Source: Bacillus tianshenii
GTDB lineage: Bacteria > Bacillota > Bacilli > Bacillales > Bacillaceae_N
Assembly: GCA_020524525.2 (NCBI GenBank)
Contig: CP129018.1
Coordinates: forward strand, 248,001 to 312,000
DNA: 64,000 bases
Direction: 5' to 3'
Positions 8,824 through 17,216 of this stretch are shown here, piece after piece. How positions within the stretch are numbered: position 1 is the first letter of the stretch; every line of letters starts with the position of its first letter. The notes below the pieces were generated by a model that ran no database searches, was not told where the DNA came from, and saw only the letters and a program-made list of their open reading frames with translations. The translations under genes and the position numbers were made by a program.

Positions 8824-9747
8824 TTATTTTTGGAGTAAATCATTATCCTTTAGCCATTTACGAGCTACTTCTGTTGCATTCTTCTGTTCGACATCGACTT
8901 GATAGTTTAGGTTTGTCATTTTTTCAGTATCAAGCTTTTCGGCAAGTGGTTGAAGTAATTCTTTTAATTCAGGGTTATTATCAAGCACACCTTGGCGAAT
9001 TGTAATGGCTGCATTATAAGCTGGGAAGAATTCTTTTGTATCTTCTAGAATCATTAAGTCAAACTTCTTAATACGGCTGTCTGTAGCAAATCCAACTGAA
9101 ACATCAACTTGTTCATTTTTAAGTGCTTCATACACAAGGCCAGAGTCCATTTTTACAATGTTTGCTGGCTTGAAACGGAAATCATATTCCTTTTGGACAC
9201 CGCGCAGGCCATCAGGACGTGTAGCAAATTCAGCATTTGAAGCGATTGTTAGTTCGTTATCCTTCATATAGTCAGCTAAGTCTTGAATTGATTTGATTCC
9301 TAACTTCTCTGCCTTATCTTGACGCATAATCAAGGAATACGTGTTGTTAATATCTGATTTATTTAACCAAACAATATCTTGCTCTTTATCTAACTCTTTT
9401 ACTTTTTCATATGCTTTATCACCATTTGCCACAGGCTCTTGGTCGTTATAATTTACTAAGGATGTTCCTGTGTACTCCCAATAAAGGTCGACTTGTTCGT
9501 TTGCAAGTGCTTTGCGAAGTACTTCGCTTCCCATATTGTTTTTCTCTTCCACCTGATATCCATTTTCCTTCAAGTAAAGTGTCGTAATCTTTGCTAATAG
9601 GAATTGCTCCGTAAAGTTTTTGGCACCGACGACGATTTTCTTATCGTTATCTGTTTCTGCACTCTTTTCTGCTGATTCTTCTCCACATCCAGTCATAACT
9701 GTTAAGGAAAGAAGCAACAGCATCGCTAATGTTAAAAGTTTTTTCAT
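8824..9747 (-). CDS. Osmoprotectant ABC transporter substrate-binding lipoprotein
   Basis: A 307-residue OpuAC/OpuCC-type binding protein. It has a lipoprotein signal with lipobox VMTGC (Cys21), followed by the characteristic opening VVGAKNFTEQFLLAKITTLYLK and WEYTGTSLVNY. Relatives bind glycine betaine, carnitine, choline or related quaternary amines; the ligand cannot be settled here. It is the last of four genes (permease, ATPase, permease, binding protein), the same order as E. coli yehWXYZ and unlike B. subtilis opuCABCD. The operon is preceded by a sigma-54 promoter. Confidence 0.92.
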   Translation of the reverse strand: MKKLLTLAMLLLLSLTVMTGCGEESAEKSAETDNDKKIVVGAKNFTEQFLLAKITTLYLKENGYQVEEKNNMGSEVLRKALANEQVDLYWEYTGTSLVNYNDQEPVANGDKAYEKVKELDKEQDIVWLNKSDINNTYSLIMRQDKAEKLGIKSIQDLADYMKDNELTIASNAEFATRPDGLRGVQKEYDFRFKPANIVKMDSGLVYEALKNEQVDVSVGFATDSRIKKFDLMILEDTKEFFPAYNAAITIRQGVLDNNPELKELLQPLAEKLDTEKMTNLNYQVDVEQKNATEVARKWLKDNDLLQK

Positions 9748-9838
9748 TTCTTTTTCCCCCTTATATAAAATAGGCTCTGTTAATCGCGGCGGTTGATTTC
9801 CGCTGTAGGCGCACTAATCTATTCATTTAATAAATAGA

Positions 9839-10582
9839 TTAGCTAGCAATCTTTGTAGAGCGTTGTAATCCTTTTGGTGTTACTTTCATTTCAACTAAGC
9901 GTAAAATTCGGTCGGTAAGAATGGCCATAAGTGTTACGGGTACAGCTCCTGAAAGAAGGTAGCTGTGGTCATCCATGACGATCCCTGTGAAAATCCAATC
10001 ACCGAAGCCGCTGCCGCCAACTAAATATGCAAGAGCGGCCGTTCCGATATTCATAACTAATGCTGTACGAATACCTGCCATAATTGAATAAATGGCATTT
10101 GGAATTTCAATTCGCCATAATGTTTGCCGAGGCGTGTAGCCCATTCCTTTTGCAGAGTCCATAATTTCAGGGTCAATTGAACTTAGCCCAACAGCTGTAT
10201 TTTGCAAAATAGGCAAAATCGAATACGCAAACAAGGCAAAGATAGATGAATAAAACCCTGTACCTAAGAAAGACATCACTAAGGCCAGTATGGCAAGGCT
10301 CGGGATGGTTTGTCCAAGGTTTGCAGTATTTAAAACAATCCACTCCAGCTTTTTGAAGCGAGGCCGTGTAATAAGGATGCCGAGCGGTACGGCAACAAGA
10401 ATGGCCAGCAGTGATGAAGCTGTAACGAGTTTTAAGTGTTGCTTTAACAGATAGAGAAATTCTTCTGGATACATGAAGATAATTTCATAACTGTCTGCTG
10501 TATAAGACCAAATAAAGAAGGCAACAATCCCGATTGCAAATAAGCCCTTAACTGATAAGGCAATGAACTTCTTTTGTGTCAT
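9839..10582 (-). CDS. Osmoprotectant ABC transporter permease (second)
   Basis: A 247-residue inner-membrane permease of the OpuCB/OpuCD/ProW type, with about six hydrophobic segments and the EAA-type coupling loop near DSAKGMGYTPRQTLWRIEIP. The ATG at 10582 is chosen because AAGGAGG precedes it and it falls just beyond the ATPase stop. The upstream ATG at 10648 would overlap the ATPase gene and add a non-membrane tail. It pairs with the other permease at 11593-12249 to form the channel. Confidence 0.9.
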   Translation of the reverse strand: MTQKKFIALSVKGLFAIGIVAFFIWSYTADSYEIIFMYPEEFLYLLKQHLKLVTASSLLAILVAVPLGILITRPRFKKLEWIVLNTANLGQTIPSLAILALVMSFLGTGFYSSIFALFAYSILPILQNTAVGLSSIDPEIMDSAKGMGYTPRQTLWRIEIPNAIYSIMAGIRTALVMNIGTAALAYLVGGSGFGDWIFTGIVMDDHSYLLSGAVPVTLMAILTDRILRLVEMKVTPKGLQRSTKIAS

Positions 10583-10607
10583 TGTTTTCCTCCTTTCGTG
10601 CGAAGAA

Positions 10608-11573
10608 TTAAGAAGTAATATGTTCATGCAAGTAAGTTTGAATATCATTTAAGGTTAAGGCACCGATGACATCATTATGTTCATCTGTAATGTGAAGTTC
10701 ATCTGCTTCTTGGTTTAGTAGCATTGAAATGGCATTCCGTAAGTTCGTATGAACAGGGATTTGTTTGTTTTTCATGTTTGCATTTGCATGTTGTAAGTCT
10801 TGTTCAGCAATTAAATCGGCTGTTGTATGCAAACTTAAGCTCTTCAGTGCTCGGTCATCCCCGATAAATGTTTCAACAAAATCATTGTTTGGACTTGTTA
10901 AAAGATCAGAAGGTGTATCATATTGCATAAGCTGCCCATCTTTGAAAATACAAATTTTGTCGCCCATTTTAATTGCTTCGTCAATATCATGGCTTACGAA
11001 AAGAATTGTTTTCTTGACTTCTTTTTGAATTTGTAGAAACTCATCTTGAATGTGGCTTCGAATAATTGGATCAAGCGCGCCAAACGGCTCATCCATTAAC
11101 ATAACAGGCGGGTCTGCAGCCATTGCTCTTGCAATTCCAATTCGCTGTTGTTGTCCGCCGGAAAGTTCATGAGGGTAACGTTTCCGATATTCCTTCGGGT
11201 CTAAGCCCATCAAGTTCATCAAGTAATCAAACCGTTCACGCTTTTCTTTTTTGCCCCATCCAAGCAAGTCAGGTACCGCCATAACATTTTCTTCAATCGT
11301 CATATTTGGGAATAAGCCGTTGCTTTGGATGACATATCCAATGTTGCGTCGAAGTTCAATTTCATTCAATGAAGTATTCGGCTGTCCATCAATTAGGATC
11401 TCACCCTCTGTAATTGAAACAAGTCGGTTTACCATGCGAAGAAGGGTTGTTTTCCCGCAACCAGAAGGGCCGAGGAATACAACAATATTTCCTTTAGGAA
11501 CATGGAAGTTAATATTTTCTAATGCTTTTACTTTTCCGTCGTATATTTTTGTAACGTCTTTAAAATCAATCAT
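10608..11573 (-). CDS. Osmoprotectant ABC transporter ATPase with CBS domain
   Basis: A 321-residue ATPase energising the importer. Walker A is GPSGCGKTT, signature LSGGQQQR, Walker B MLMDEPFGALD and the switch histidine is in SHDID. The C-terminal 75 residues form a single CBS-type motif (NAISMLLNQEADELHITDE, then VIGALTLNDI), fewer than the paired CBS modules of OpuCA. In OpuCA-type ATPases this region responds to ionic strength or c-di-AMP, so gating by osmotic state is likely here (family knowledge). It lies between the two permease genes with short spacers. Confidence 0.93.
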   Translation of the reverse strand: MIDFKDVTKIYDGKVKALENINFHVPKGNIVVFLGPSGCGKTTLLRMVNRLVSITEGEILIDGQPNTSLNEIELRRNIGYVIQSNGLFPNMTIEENVMAVPDLLGWGKKEKRERFDYLMNLMGLDPKEYRKRYPHELSGGQQQRIGIARAMAADPPVMLMDEPFGALDPIIRSHIQDEFLQIQKEVKKTILFVSHDIDEAIKMGDKICIFKDGQLMQYDTPSDLLTSPNNDFVETFIGDDRALKSLSLHTTADLIAEQDLQHANANMKNKQIPVHTNLRNAISMLLNQEADELHITDEHNDVIGALTLNDIQTYLHEHITS

Positions 11574-11592
11574 CGTTTCACCTCTCTAACGA

Positions 11593-12249
11593 TTATTTCA
11601 ACCCTTTAGGTGTTAATCTCTTTTGTAATAAAGCAAGCAAGCTGTCTGCAATAATAGAAAGAACTGAAATTGAAATAGCTCCAGTTACCACCATTTCTCT
11701 GATGGAGCGGGAAATGCCTTGGTTAATCATCACGCCAAGTCCACCTGCACCGATAAAAGCAGCAATCGCCCCAATACCGATACACAAGACAACAGCCTGG
11801 CGAATACCAGCCATAATAAGAGGCAGGGCGTTTGGAATTTCTACTTTTCGAATGCGTTCAAATGTTTTCATGCCAATTCCGATTGCCGCATCCCGAATGA
11901 CCGGATCAACATTTCGAATGGCTACATATGTATTTCGAATTATAGGTAATTGTGAATAAAGAATGAGGGCAATTAATGCCGGAACAAAGCCGATTCCTTG
12001 ATTAATCAGCGAAAGCAAAGGCATCATAATACCGAATAAAGCAATACTTGGCACGGTCATCATAATGTTTGCTGCCTGTAAGATTGTATCAGCAAGCTCT
12101 TCATTCGTTGTCAGGTATATACCAAGAGGTACACCGATTGAAATAGATATAAGAATTGCTAATCCAACGAGCTTAAAGTGCTCCCATGTATAGTCATAAA
12201 TTTGGGTTTGGTTATTTACGATAAAATCAAGTAAACTTTGCAGCGTCAA
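11593..12249 (-). CDS. Osmoprotectant ABC transporter permease (first), TTG start
   Basis: A 218-residue membrane permease of the OpuCB/YehW type, first gene of the operon. The TTG at 12249 is the start: GGAGGTG lies six bases upstream, and the sigma-54 promoter at 12287-12303 would begin transcription near 12276. The in-frame ATG at 12303 lies inside that promoter and would be untranscribed. It has about five or six hydrophobic segments and the coupling loop DAAIGIGMKTFERIRKVEIP. Confidence 0.9.
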   Translation of the reverse strand: MTLQSLLDFIVNNQTQIYDYTWEHFKLVGLAILISISIGVPLGIYLTTNEELADTILQAANIMMTVPSIALFGIMMPLLSLINQGIGFVPALIALILYSQLPIIRNTYVAIRNVDPVIRDAAIGIGMKTFERIRKVEIPNALPLIMAGIRQAVVLCIGIGAIAAFIGAGGLGVMINQGISRSIREMVVTGAISISVLSIIADSLLALLQKRLTPKGLK

Positions 12250-12286
12250 ACTTGTCACCTCCTGATTAGATTCCAACTTTCTATAA

Positions 12287-12303
12287 TGCAAGCATCGTGC
12301 CAA
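12287..12303 (-). promoter_or_regulatory. Consensus sigma-54 (-24/-12) promoter
   Basis: On the minus strand the site reads TTGGCACGATGCTTGCA. It matches TGGCAC-N5-TTGC exactly, with the GG and GC doublets at the required ten-base separation. Predicted transcription start is near 12276, giving a 27-base leader that carries the ribosome site of the first permease gene. No competing sigma-A promoter is visible. Confidence 0.88.
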
Positions 12304-12400
12304 CTTTTGCTACAATTGTTATAAATGCCTTCATATCAAGGGAAGGAAGCAGTTTAGTTGAAGTGGGGGAAAGGGAATAAACAGAGTAAAAAGATTTTTC

Positions 12401-12418
12401 TGTAAAAAAGTTTTTACA
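12401..12418. promoter_or_regulatory. Palindromic candidate enhancer site 1
   Basis: TGTAAAAAAGTTTTTACA is palindromic except for the central two bases. Its centre is about 133 bp upstream of the predicted sigma-54 start, a typical distance for an NtrC-type activator site. Confidence 0.7.
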
Positions 12419-12424
12419 ACTATC

Positions 12425-12442
12425 TGTAAAAACTTTTTTACG
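12425..12442. promoter_or_regulatory. Palindromic candidate enhancer site 2
   Basis: TGTAAAAACTTTTTTACG is a second copy of the palindrome, 24 bp centre to centre from site 1 and about 157 bp upstream of the predicted start. A degenerate third copy lies at 12384-12401. Sites 1 and 2 are also inverted repeats of each other. Confidence 0.7.
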
Positions 12443-12446
12443 ACAT

Positions 12447-12477
12447 AAAAAATAAGCACCGAGTCATTCGGTGCTTA
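12447..12477 (-). terminator. hemAT intrinsic terminator
   Basis: TAAGCACCGA pairs with TCGGTGCTTA, followed on the minus strand by a T-rich tract. It overlaps the hemAT stop codon. Confidence 0.85.
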
Positions 12478-13785
12478 ATCGTGTGATAATGTTTCAGCTT
12501 TTTCAGTTAATGTAGAAGCGAGGTTTCCGACTTGCTCAGCTGTTGATTGAATTTGTTGAATGGACTCTGTGATAGCATTTAAATCTCTTTTGTTTCGTTC
12601 GAACATCTCGAGGTACTGGTTCATTTCCATTTTGACTGTCAGCAGGCCATTCTTGACATTCGACATTTGTTCATTGGAGCTTTCAGTCGAGGTGTCCATA
12701 TTGTTCATGCCATTTACTAGCTCATGAATTGTCGCGTTATTTTCCTCAATAAGATTTACAATTTCGTTACTCATATGCTTTGAGTTTTCTGCTAGTTTGC
12801 GAACCTCTTCTGCCACCACTGCAAAGCCTCTGCCTTCCTCGCCAGCACGAGCAGCTTCAATAGAAGCATTTAGAGCAAGTAAGTTTGTTTGATCAGCGAT
12901 ATTTACAATCTCTTGGGTCATATTAGTAATTTTACTTGAAATATGACTTAGAGAATCTGTATAACGAAGCGACTCTTTCACATCTGTTCGCAAGCCTTGG
13001 AATGTTTCAGTAAGATGGATCATTTGTTTTTCATTCTCAGAAGTAAGGTGGACAAGGTTTTCACTGCTCTTCTTCGTTTGTTCTGTATCTTTCCGAATTT
13101 GTTGAGCTTTGGAAGTAGTATCCTTAATGGTTGCTTCTGTTTCTTGGAAAGATGCTGCTAGTTCTTCACTTACTTCGGTTAAATCCTTTGCAAGGAGAAG
13201 CTGCTCTTTATTGTATTCTTCAATTTCATTCATTTTGATTTTCATATAATGGTTTACAACAAGTTGTGAATCTAGGTTTGTAATATGCGTAACAGCTGTC
13301 AGGGCTTGACTAAGTTTTACGGGGTCCTGCTGCAAGTGTTCGACTACTTTTGGAATAAGCAAAGATGAGATGGCTGAATAAGTTGCGATAAACCAATCAA
13401 TTGGAACGCCGTTACGGCTGTGTGTCTCGCCAATTCGCTTTCTCATTTGGATAAATTGCTCATCAATATTTCCGCTAAAGACACTTTTAAAGTAAGCAAT
13501 GAACACGTCCTTCAATCGCTGTGTAGTTGTCTTTGTATCTGCAATTTTTTTTAACGGTGAGAAGTGAAGCAAGTGTTCAATAATGGTGTCCAGTATTTCA
13601 TCTAATAGACTCATTACAATTGGACTTAGTTCACGAAGTGTCTGCAAATGCTCAACATGAAATCCCATATAGGCGGTGCGTTCTTGGTCAGCTTGTTCTA
13701 ATGCCGTTATCGTAGGCCTGTGTGTATGGAAAGCGATCTTAGCTTTAAAGTCAGGTGGTGCTTGTTTAGCAAATGGACTCCACAT
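12475..13785 (-). CDS. hemAT: HemAT-type globin-coupled aerotaxis transducer
   Basis: A soluble oxygen-sensing chemotaxis receptor. The N-terminal protoglobin domain (about 1-185) contains the proximal haem histidine at His122 in [14 protein letters not shown] linker helix and an MCP signalling domain follow, with the hairpin tip [20 protein letters not shown]. There is no membrane segment, as in B. subtilis HemAT (432 residues; 436 here). GGAGGG precedes the chosen ATG at 13785; the ATG at 13815 lacks a ribosome site. It signals oxygen to CheA/CheW. The neighbouring divergent gene carries FNR-like boxes, so an oxygen theme is shared. Confidence 0.93.
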   Translation of the reverse strand: MWSPFAKQAPPDFKAKIAFHTHRPTITALEQADQERTAYMGFHVEHLQTLRELSPIVMSLLDEILDTIIEHLLHFSPLKKIADTKTTTQRLKDVFIAYFKSVFSGNIDEQFIQMRKRIGETHSRNGVPIDWFIATYSAISSLLIPKVVEHLQQDPVKLSQALTAVTHITNLDSQLVVNHYMKIKMNEIEEYNKEQLLLAKDLTEVSEELAASFQETEATIKDTTSKAQQIRKDTEQTKKSSENLVHLTSENEKQMIHLTETFQGLRTDVKESLRYTDSLSHISSKITNMTQEIVNIADQTNLLALNASIEAARAGEEGRGFAVVAEEVRKLAENSKHMSNEIVNLIEENNATIHELVNGMNNMDTSTESSNEQMSNVKNGLLTVKMEMNQYLEMFERNKRDLNAITESIQQIQSTAEQVGNLASTLTEKAETLSHD

Positions 13786-13888
13786 ATTAATCCCTCCAAT
13801 AAGGTGAAAATTCAATTGATGTACAACTTTTGTATAATATTAGTATGATCCTTTTCTCGAGATTTTGCAATAAAAATAATTCGAAAAT

Positions 13889-13904
13889 TGTGAGGAAATT
13901 CACA
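13889..13904. promoter_or_regulatory. FNR/CRP-type box 1 upstream of ywiC-like gene
   Basis: TGTGAGGAAATTCACA matches TGTGA-N6-TCACA fully. Its centre lies about 59.5 bp upstream of the predicted start at 13956. Its outer bases also partly resemble a Rex site. Confidence 0.7.
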
Positions 13905-13906
13905 GT

Positions 13907-13922
13907 TGTGATCCACGTCACT
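13907..13922. promoter_or_regulatory. FNR/CRP-type box 2 upstream of ywiC-like gene
   Basis: TGTGATCCACGTCACT differs from the palindrome at one base. A -10-like TAAACT at 13944-13949 predicts a start near 13956, placing this box at -41.5, the class II activator position. It closely resembles the box before hcp. Confidence 0.75.
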
Positions 13923-13989
13923 CAATAAGCTCTTTTTTTCGATTAAACTGAACGTAAATCAAATACATTCATATAAGGAGATGGGGAAG

Positions 13990-14694
13990 ATGATTATCCC
14001 TAAACAACATGGAGCTTGGGTAATGCTGGTCGTTCCATTTTTAGCAGGTATGTTCATTTCGAACGTTTCGTGGCTTCATATTCCTTTATTTATAGGCTGG
14101 TTTTTTATTTACCTTGGGACTTATTGCTTTCTTGAAGCTTTGAAAAGAAGTAAAAAGAAGAGATATATAATGTGGGGAATAAGATATTACAGTATTGTCT
14201 TAGCTAGTCTTGCAGTTGTCATTGTTTCACACCTCGAACTATTATGGCTTGGGGTTGCAGTTGTGCCGCTTTTTCTCATTAACATTTATTACGCAAAACA
14301 GAAAAATGAACGAGCTTTCTTAAATGATTTGTCAGCCATCATCATCTTTTCTCTTGGAGGAAGTGCTTCTTATCTTGTAGGTGGTGGGGGCTATAACAGT
14401 GAAATGCTTCTTATGAATGTAAGTATGGTGCTCTTTTTCACAGGGAGTGTGTTTTTTGTTAAAACATTTGTAAGAGAGAAGAAGAATCCGCGCTTCAAGC
14501 AAGTATCTTACAGTTATCATATAGGTGTATTAGTCTGTACAAGCTTTTTGACCCCGCTATTTTTAATTGCATATCTTCCGAGTGCAATTCGTTCAGCTGT
14601 ATTTTCTAAGAAATCATTAACTCCAAAGCAGTTAGGTATCATCGAGTTTGTAAATGTTTCATACTTCCTTCTATTTATCATATATATTTTTTGA
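13990..14694 (+). CDS. ywiC: YwiC-like integral membrane protein
   Basis: A 234-residue protein with about six or seven hydrophobic helices and the family opening MIIPKQHGAWVMLVVPFLAG. The ATG at 13990 is chosen because AAGGAG lies nine bases upstream; the ATG at 13981 abuts the ribosome site. In B. subtilis ywiC lies in the fnr/nar region, and here two FNR-type boxes precede it, supporting induction at low oxygen. Biochemical role unknown. A terminator overlaps the stop. Confidence 0.85.
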   Translation: MIIPKQHGAWVMLVVPFLAGMFISNVSWLHIPLFIGWFFIYLGTYCFLEALKRSKKKRYIMWGIRYYSIVLASLAVVIVSHLELLWLGVAVVPLFLINIYYAKQKNERAFLNDLSAIIIFSLGGSASYLVGGGGYNSEMLLMNVSMVLFFTGSVFFVKTFVREKKNPRFKQVSYSYHIGVLVCTSFLTPLFLIAYLPSAIRSAVFSKKSLTPKQLGIIEFVNVSYFLLFIIYIF

Positions 14695-14722
14695 AGCTTC
14701 TGTATTGTACAGAGGCTTTTTT
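14694..14722 (+). terminator. Intrinsic terminator after ywiC-like gene
   Basis: AAGCTTCTGTA and TACAGAGGCTT form a hairpin with a three-base loop followed by T5. Confidence 0.8.
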
Positions 14723-14820
14723 GATCTGAAGAATATTTATACGTATGTAAGAATAAAAATTAAAATGATCCTTTACGATTTTGCCATTTTTAAAAAATAC
14801 TGATTTTATTAAATATTCAA

Positions 14821-14849
14821 TTGCATTTATTTTTATACACATATATAAT
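14821..14849 (+). promoter_or_regulatory. Sigma-A promoter of the arginine operon
   Basis: TTGCAT, 17 bases, TATAAT, ending about 50 bp before argC. The AT-rich -35/spacer region (TTGCATTTATTTTTATACA) and a stretch at 14749-14766 (GAATAAAAATTAA) resemble degenerate ARG boxes for ArgR/AhrC, but less well than the box before carA. Confidence 0.65.
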
Positions 14850-14901
14850 GATACATAAATTCAAAGAACGAGCGAACAATTATCGATTTGGAGGGGAAGG
14901 A

Positions 14902-15939
14902 ATGAAAGCTGCAATAATAGGAGCAACTGGGTACGGGGGAGCGGATTTAATTCGAATATTGCATAACCATCCTGAAGTAGAGGTAGTGTCTGTTCATTCT
15001 TCGTCACAAGCAGGTGATGAATATATACACAGCTATGTGCATATGCAAGATGTCATAAACTTTCAATTAGAAGATATCGATGCGGAGAAGATTGCAGAAA
15101 AGGCAGACCTCGTGTTCATGGCAACACCATCAGGGATTTCGAGTACATTAACACCGAGAATGATTGAAGCTGGGTTAAAGGTTATCGATCTATCAGGTGA
15201 TTTGCGCATTAAAAATTTGGAAGATTATAAACAGTGGTACAAAAAAACACCAGCACCACAAGAGGTTGTCGATAAAGCAGTGTATGGGCTGCCGGAATGG
15301 TACAAAGAGGAAGTATCACAGGCTGATGTAGTTGCAAATCCTGGATGTTATCCGACTGCTGTTTTGTTAGGTCTTGCACCTCTTATTCAGCAAAATAAGA
15401 TTAATCCTAAATCATTAGTAATTGATGCGAAATCAGCTGTTTCTGGGGCGGGACGTTCGCCATCACCGATTGCACATTTTCCAGAAATGAATGATAATTT
15501 CCGTATTTATAAGGTGAATCAACATCAGCATATTCCAGAAATTGAACAAATGCTTTCAAATTGGCATGGGGAACAGACGCCAATTTCTTTTTCTACACAC
15601 TTAGTTCCGATGACGCGGGGGATTATGGCAACAATGTATGCCGAAGCAAACGACCGTACAAGTGCAGAACAATTGCATGAGTTATATCTATCAACTTATG
15701 AAAATGCACCTTTTGTTCGTGTACGGCCGCTTGGGATGTTCCCGAGTACTAAGGAAGTATACAGCTCTAACTATTGTGATATCGGTATTACTTATGATGA
15801 ACGGACAAACCGGGTTATGGTTGTTTCAGTTATAGATAATTTAATGAAGGGTGCAGCAGGTCAGGCGGTTCAGAACTTAAATATAATGATGGGAATCGAC
15901 GAGAAGACAGGGCTTGATTTTCTGCCTGTTTATCCATAA
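14902..15939 (+). CDS. argC: N-acetyl-gamma-glutamyl-phosphate reductase
   Basis: Third step of arginine synthesis: NADPH reduction of N-acetylglutamyl phosphate. The protein has 345 residues with an N-terminal Rossmann motif IIGATGYGGADLIR and the catalytic cysteine in VANPGCYPTAV. GGAGGGGAAGG precedes the ATG at 14902, whereas the longer frame from 14821 begins inside the promoter. It is the first gene of argCJBD-carAB-argF, nine bases before argJ. Confidence 0.96.
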   Translation: MKAAIIGATGYGGADLIRILHNHPEVEVVSVHSSSQAGDEYIHSYVHMQDVINFQLEDIDAEKIAEKADLVFMATPSGISSTLTPRMIEAGLKVIDLSGDLRIKNLEDYKQWYKKTPAPQEVVDKAVYGLPEWYKEEVSQADVVANPGCYPTAVLLGLAPLIQQNKINPKSLVIDAKSAVSGAGRSPSPIAHFPEMNDNFRIYKVNQHQHIPEIEQMLSNWHGEQTPISFSTHLVPMTRGIMATMYAEANDRTSAEQLHELYLSTYENAPFVRVRPLGMFPSTKEVYSSNYCDIGITYDERTNRVMVVSVIDNLMKGAAGQAVQNLNIMMGIDEKTGLDFLPVYP

Positions 15940-15947
15940 GGAAGGAA

Positions 15948-17195
15948 GTGCAAGGATTGGAAAGCACAGCAAAAGCAGAGCTTCAAATTGAAAAGGTTAC
16001 AGACGGAACAATTACAAGTCCAAAGGGTTTTATGGCAGATGGACTACATGCAGGGTTAAAGAAAGAAGGCAAAAAAGATTTAGGTGTCATTGTAAGTGAA
16101 GTGCCTGCTAAAGCAGCAGCTGTGTATACGATGAATCATTTTCAAGCAGCACCGCTTAAAGTGACCCAAGAAAGTCTTGCAACAGAAGGGAAAATTCAAG
16201 CTGTTATTTGTAATAGTGGAAATGCAAACGCATGTACAGGTAAGGAAGGGATGCAGCATGCTTATACAATGCGAAAAGCAACAGCTGACATGCTTTCTAT
16301 CCCAGAACACTATGTAGCAGTCGCTTCTACAGGAGTTATCGGTGAACAACTTCCGATTGAGACGATTACAAACGGAATTTCAAAGCTAGCTCCAACGAAT
16401 GACGTAGCAAGTGGCTTGCATTTTAACCAAGCTATCCTTACGACAGACTTAACTGAAAAGCAAGCTTGCTTTCAAACAATCATTGATGGAGAATTGGTTA
16501 CAATCGCAGCAGCAGCAAAAGGCTCAGGGATGATTCACCCGAACATGGCGACGATGCTAGGCTTTCTAACTACAGATGCGGAAGTAGAGCAAGCAAGCTT
16601 GCAGACAGCGCTACGCCAAGTCGTTAATGAAACATTTAACTGTATAACAGTGGATGGGGATACATCTACAAATGACACGGTACTTGTGATGGCAAATGGA
16701 AAAGCGGAGAACACGCCATTAGATGAAGACCACCCTGAATGGGAGAAATTCTACACTGCTTTGAAAATGACATGTGAAGAGATGGCAAAGGCGATTGCTT
16801 TTGACGGTGAAGGTGCGACAAAGTTGATTGAAGTACAAGTAGAGGGTGCAGAAACAAATGAAGATGCATCGATTATCGCAAAACGAATTGTCGGCTCATC
16901 ACTTGTAAAAACAATGGTATATGGTGCTGATGCAAACTGGGGACGCATTATTTGTGCAGTCGGATATAGTGAAGCACAGGTTGATCCGAATGTCATTGAT
17001 GTCTATCTCGGCACAGTACAAATGCTTAAAGAAGGTCAGCCAATCCCATATTCAGAAGAAGAAGCGACAGCGTCTTTAAAGCAAGATGAGGTATTCATTA
17101 AAGTAGACTTAAATATCGGAGACGGTAAAGCAAAAGCATGGGGCTGCGATCTCACATATGATTACGTAAAAATTAATGCGAGTTATCGAACGTAA
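15948..17195 (+). CDS. argJ: Bifunctional ornithine acetyltransferase / N-acetylglutamate synthase
   Basis: Transfers the acetyl group from N-acetylornithine to glutamate (steps 5 and 1), allowing the cyclic arginine route. About 412-415 residues. The self-cleavage threonine is in HPNMATMLGFLTTDA. The start is uncertain: GTG at 15948 lies very close to AAGGAAGG, and TTG at 15957 has better spacing; the N-terminal three residues are not conserved in function. It is followed by argB after 6-20 bp. Confidence 0.94.
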   Translation: MQGLESTAKAELQIEKVTDGTITSPKGFMADGLHAGLKKEGKKDLGVIVSEVPAKAAAVYTMNHFQAAPLKVTQESLATEGKIQAVICNSGNANACTGKEGMQHAYTMRKATADMLSIPEHYVAVASTGVIGEQLPIETITNGISKLAPTNDVASGLHFNQAILTTDLTEKQACFQTIIDGELVTIAAAAKGSGMIHPNMATMLGFLTTDAEVEQASLQTALRQVVNETFNCITVDGDTSTNDTVLVMANGKAENTPLDEDHPEWEKFYTALKMTCEEMAKAIAFDGEGATKLIEVQVEGAETNEDASIIAKRIVGSSLVKTMVYGADANWGRIICAVGYSEAQVDPNVIDVYLGTVQMLKEGQPIPYSEEEATASLKQDEVFIKVDLNIGDGKAKAWGCDLTYDYVKINASYRT

Positions 17196-17216
17196 AAAGG
17201 AGTGAACAATGAAGTG

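Noticed and set aside
13889-13904. Rex operator
   Set aside because: The outer bases partly fit TTGTGAA-N4-TTCACAA, but the neighbouring box and the hcp box fit FNR better. Rex binding remains possible.
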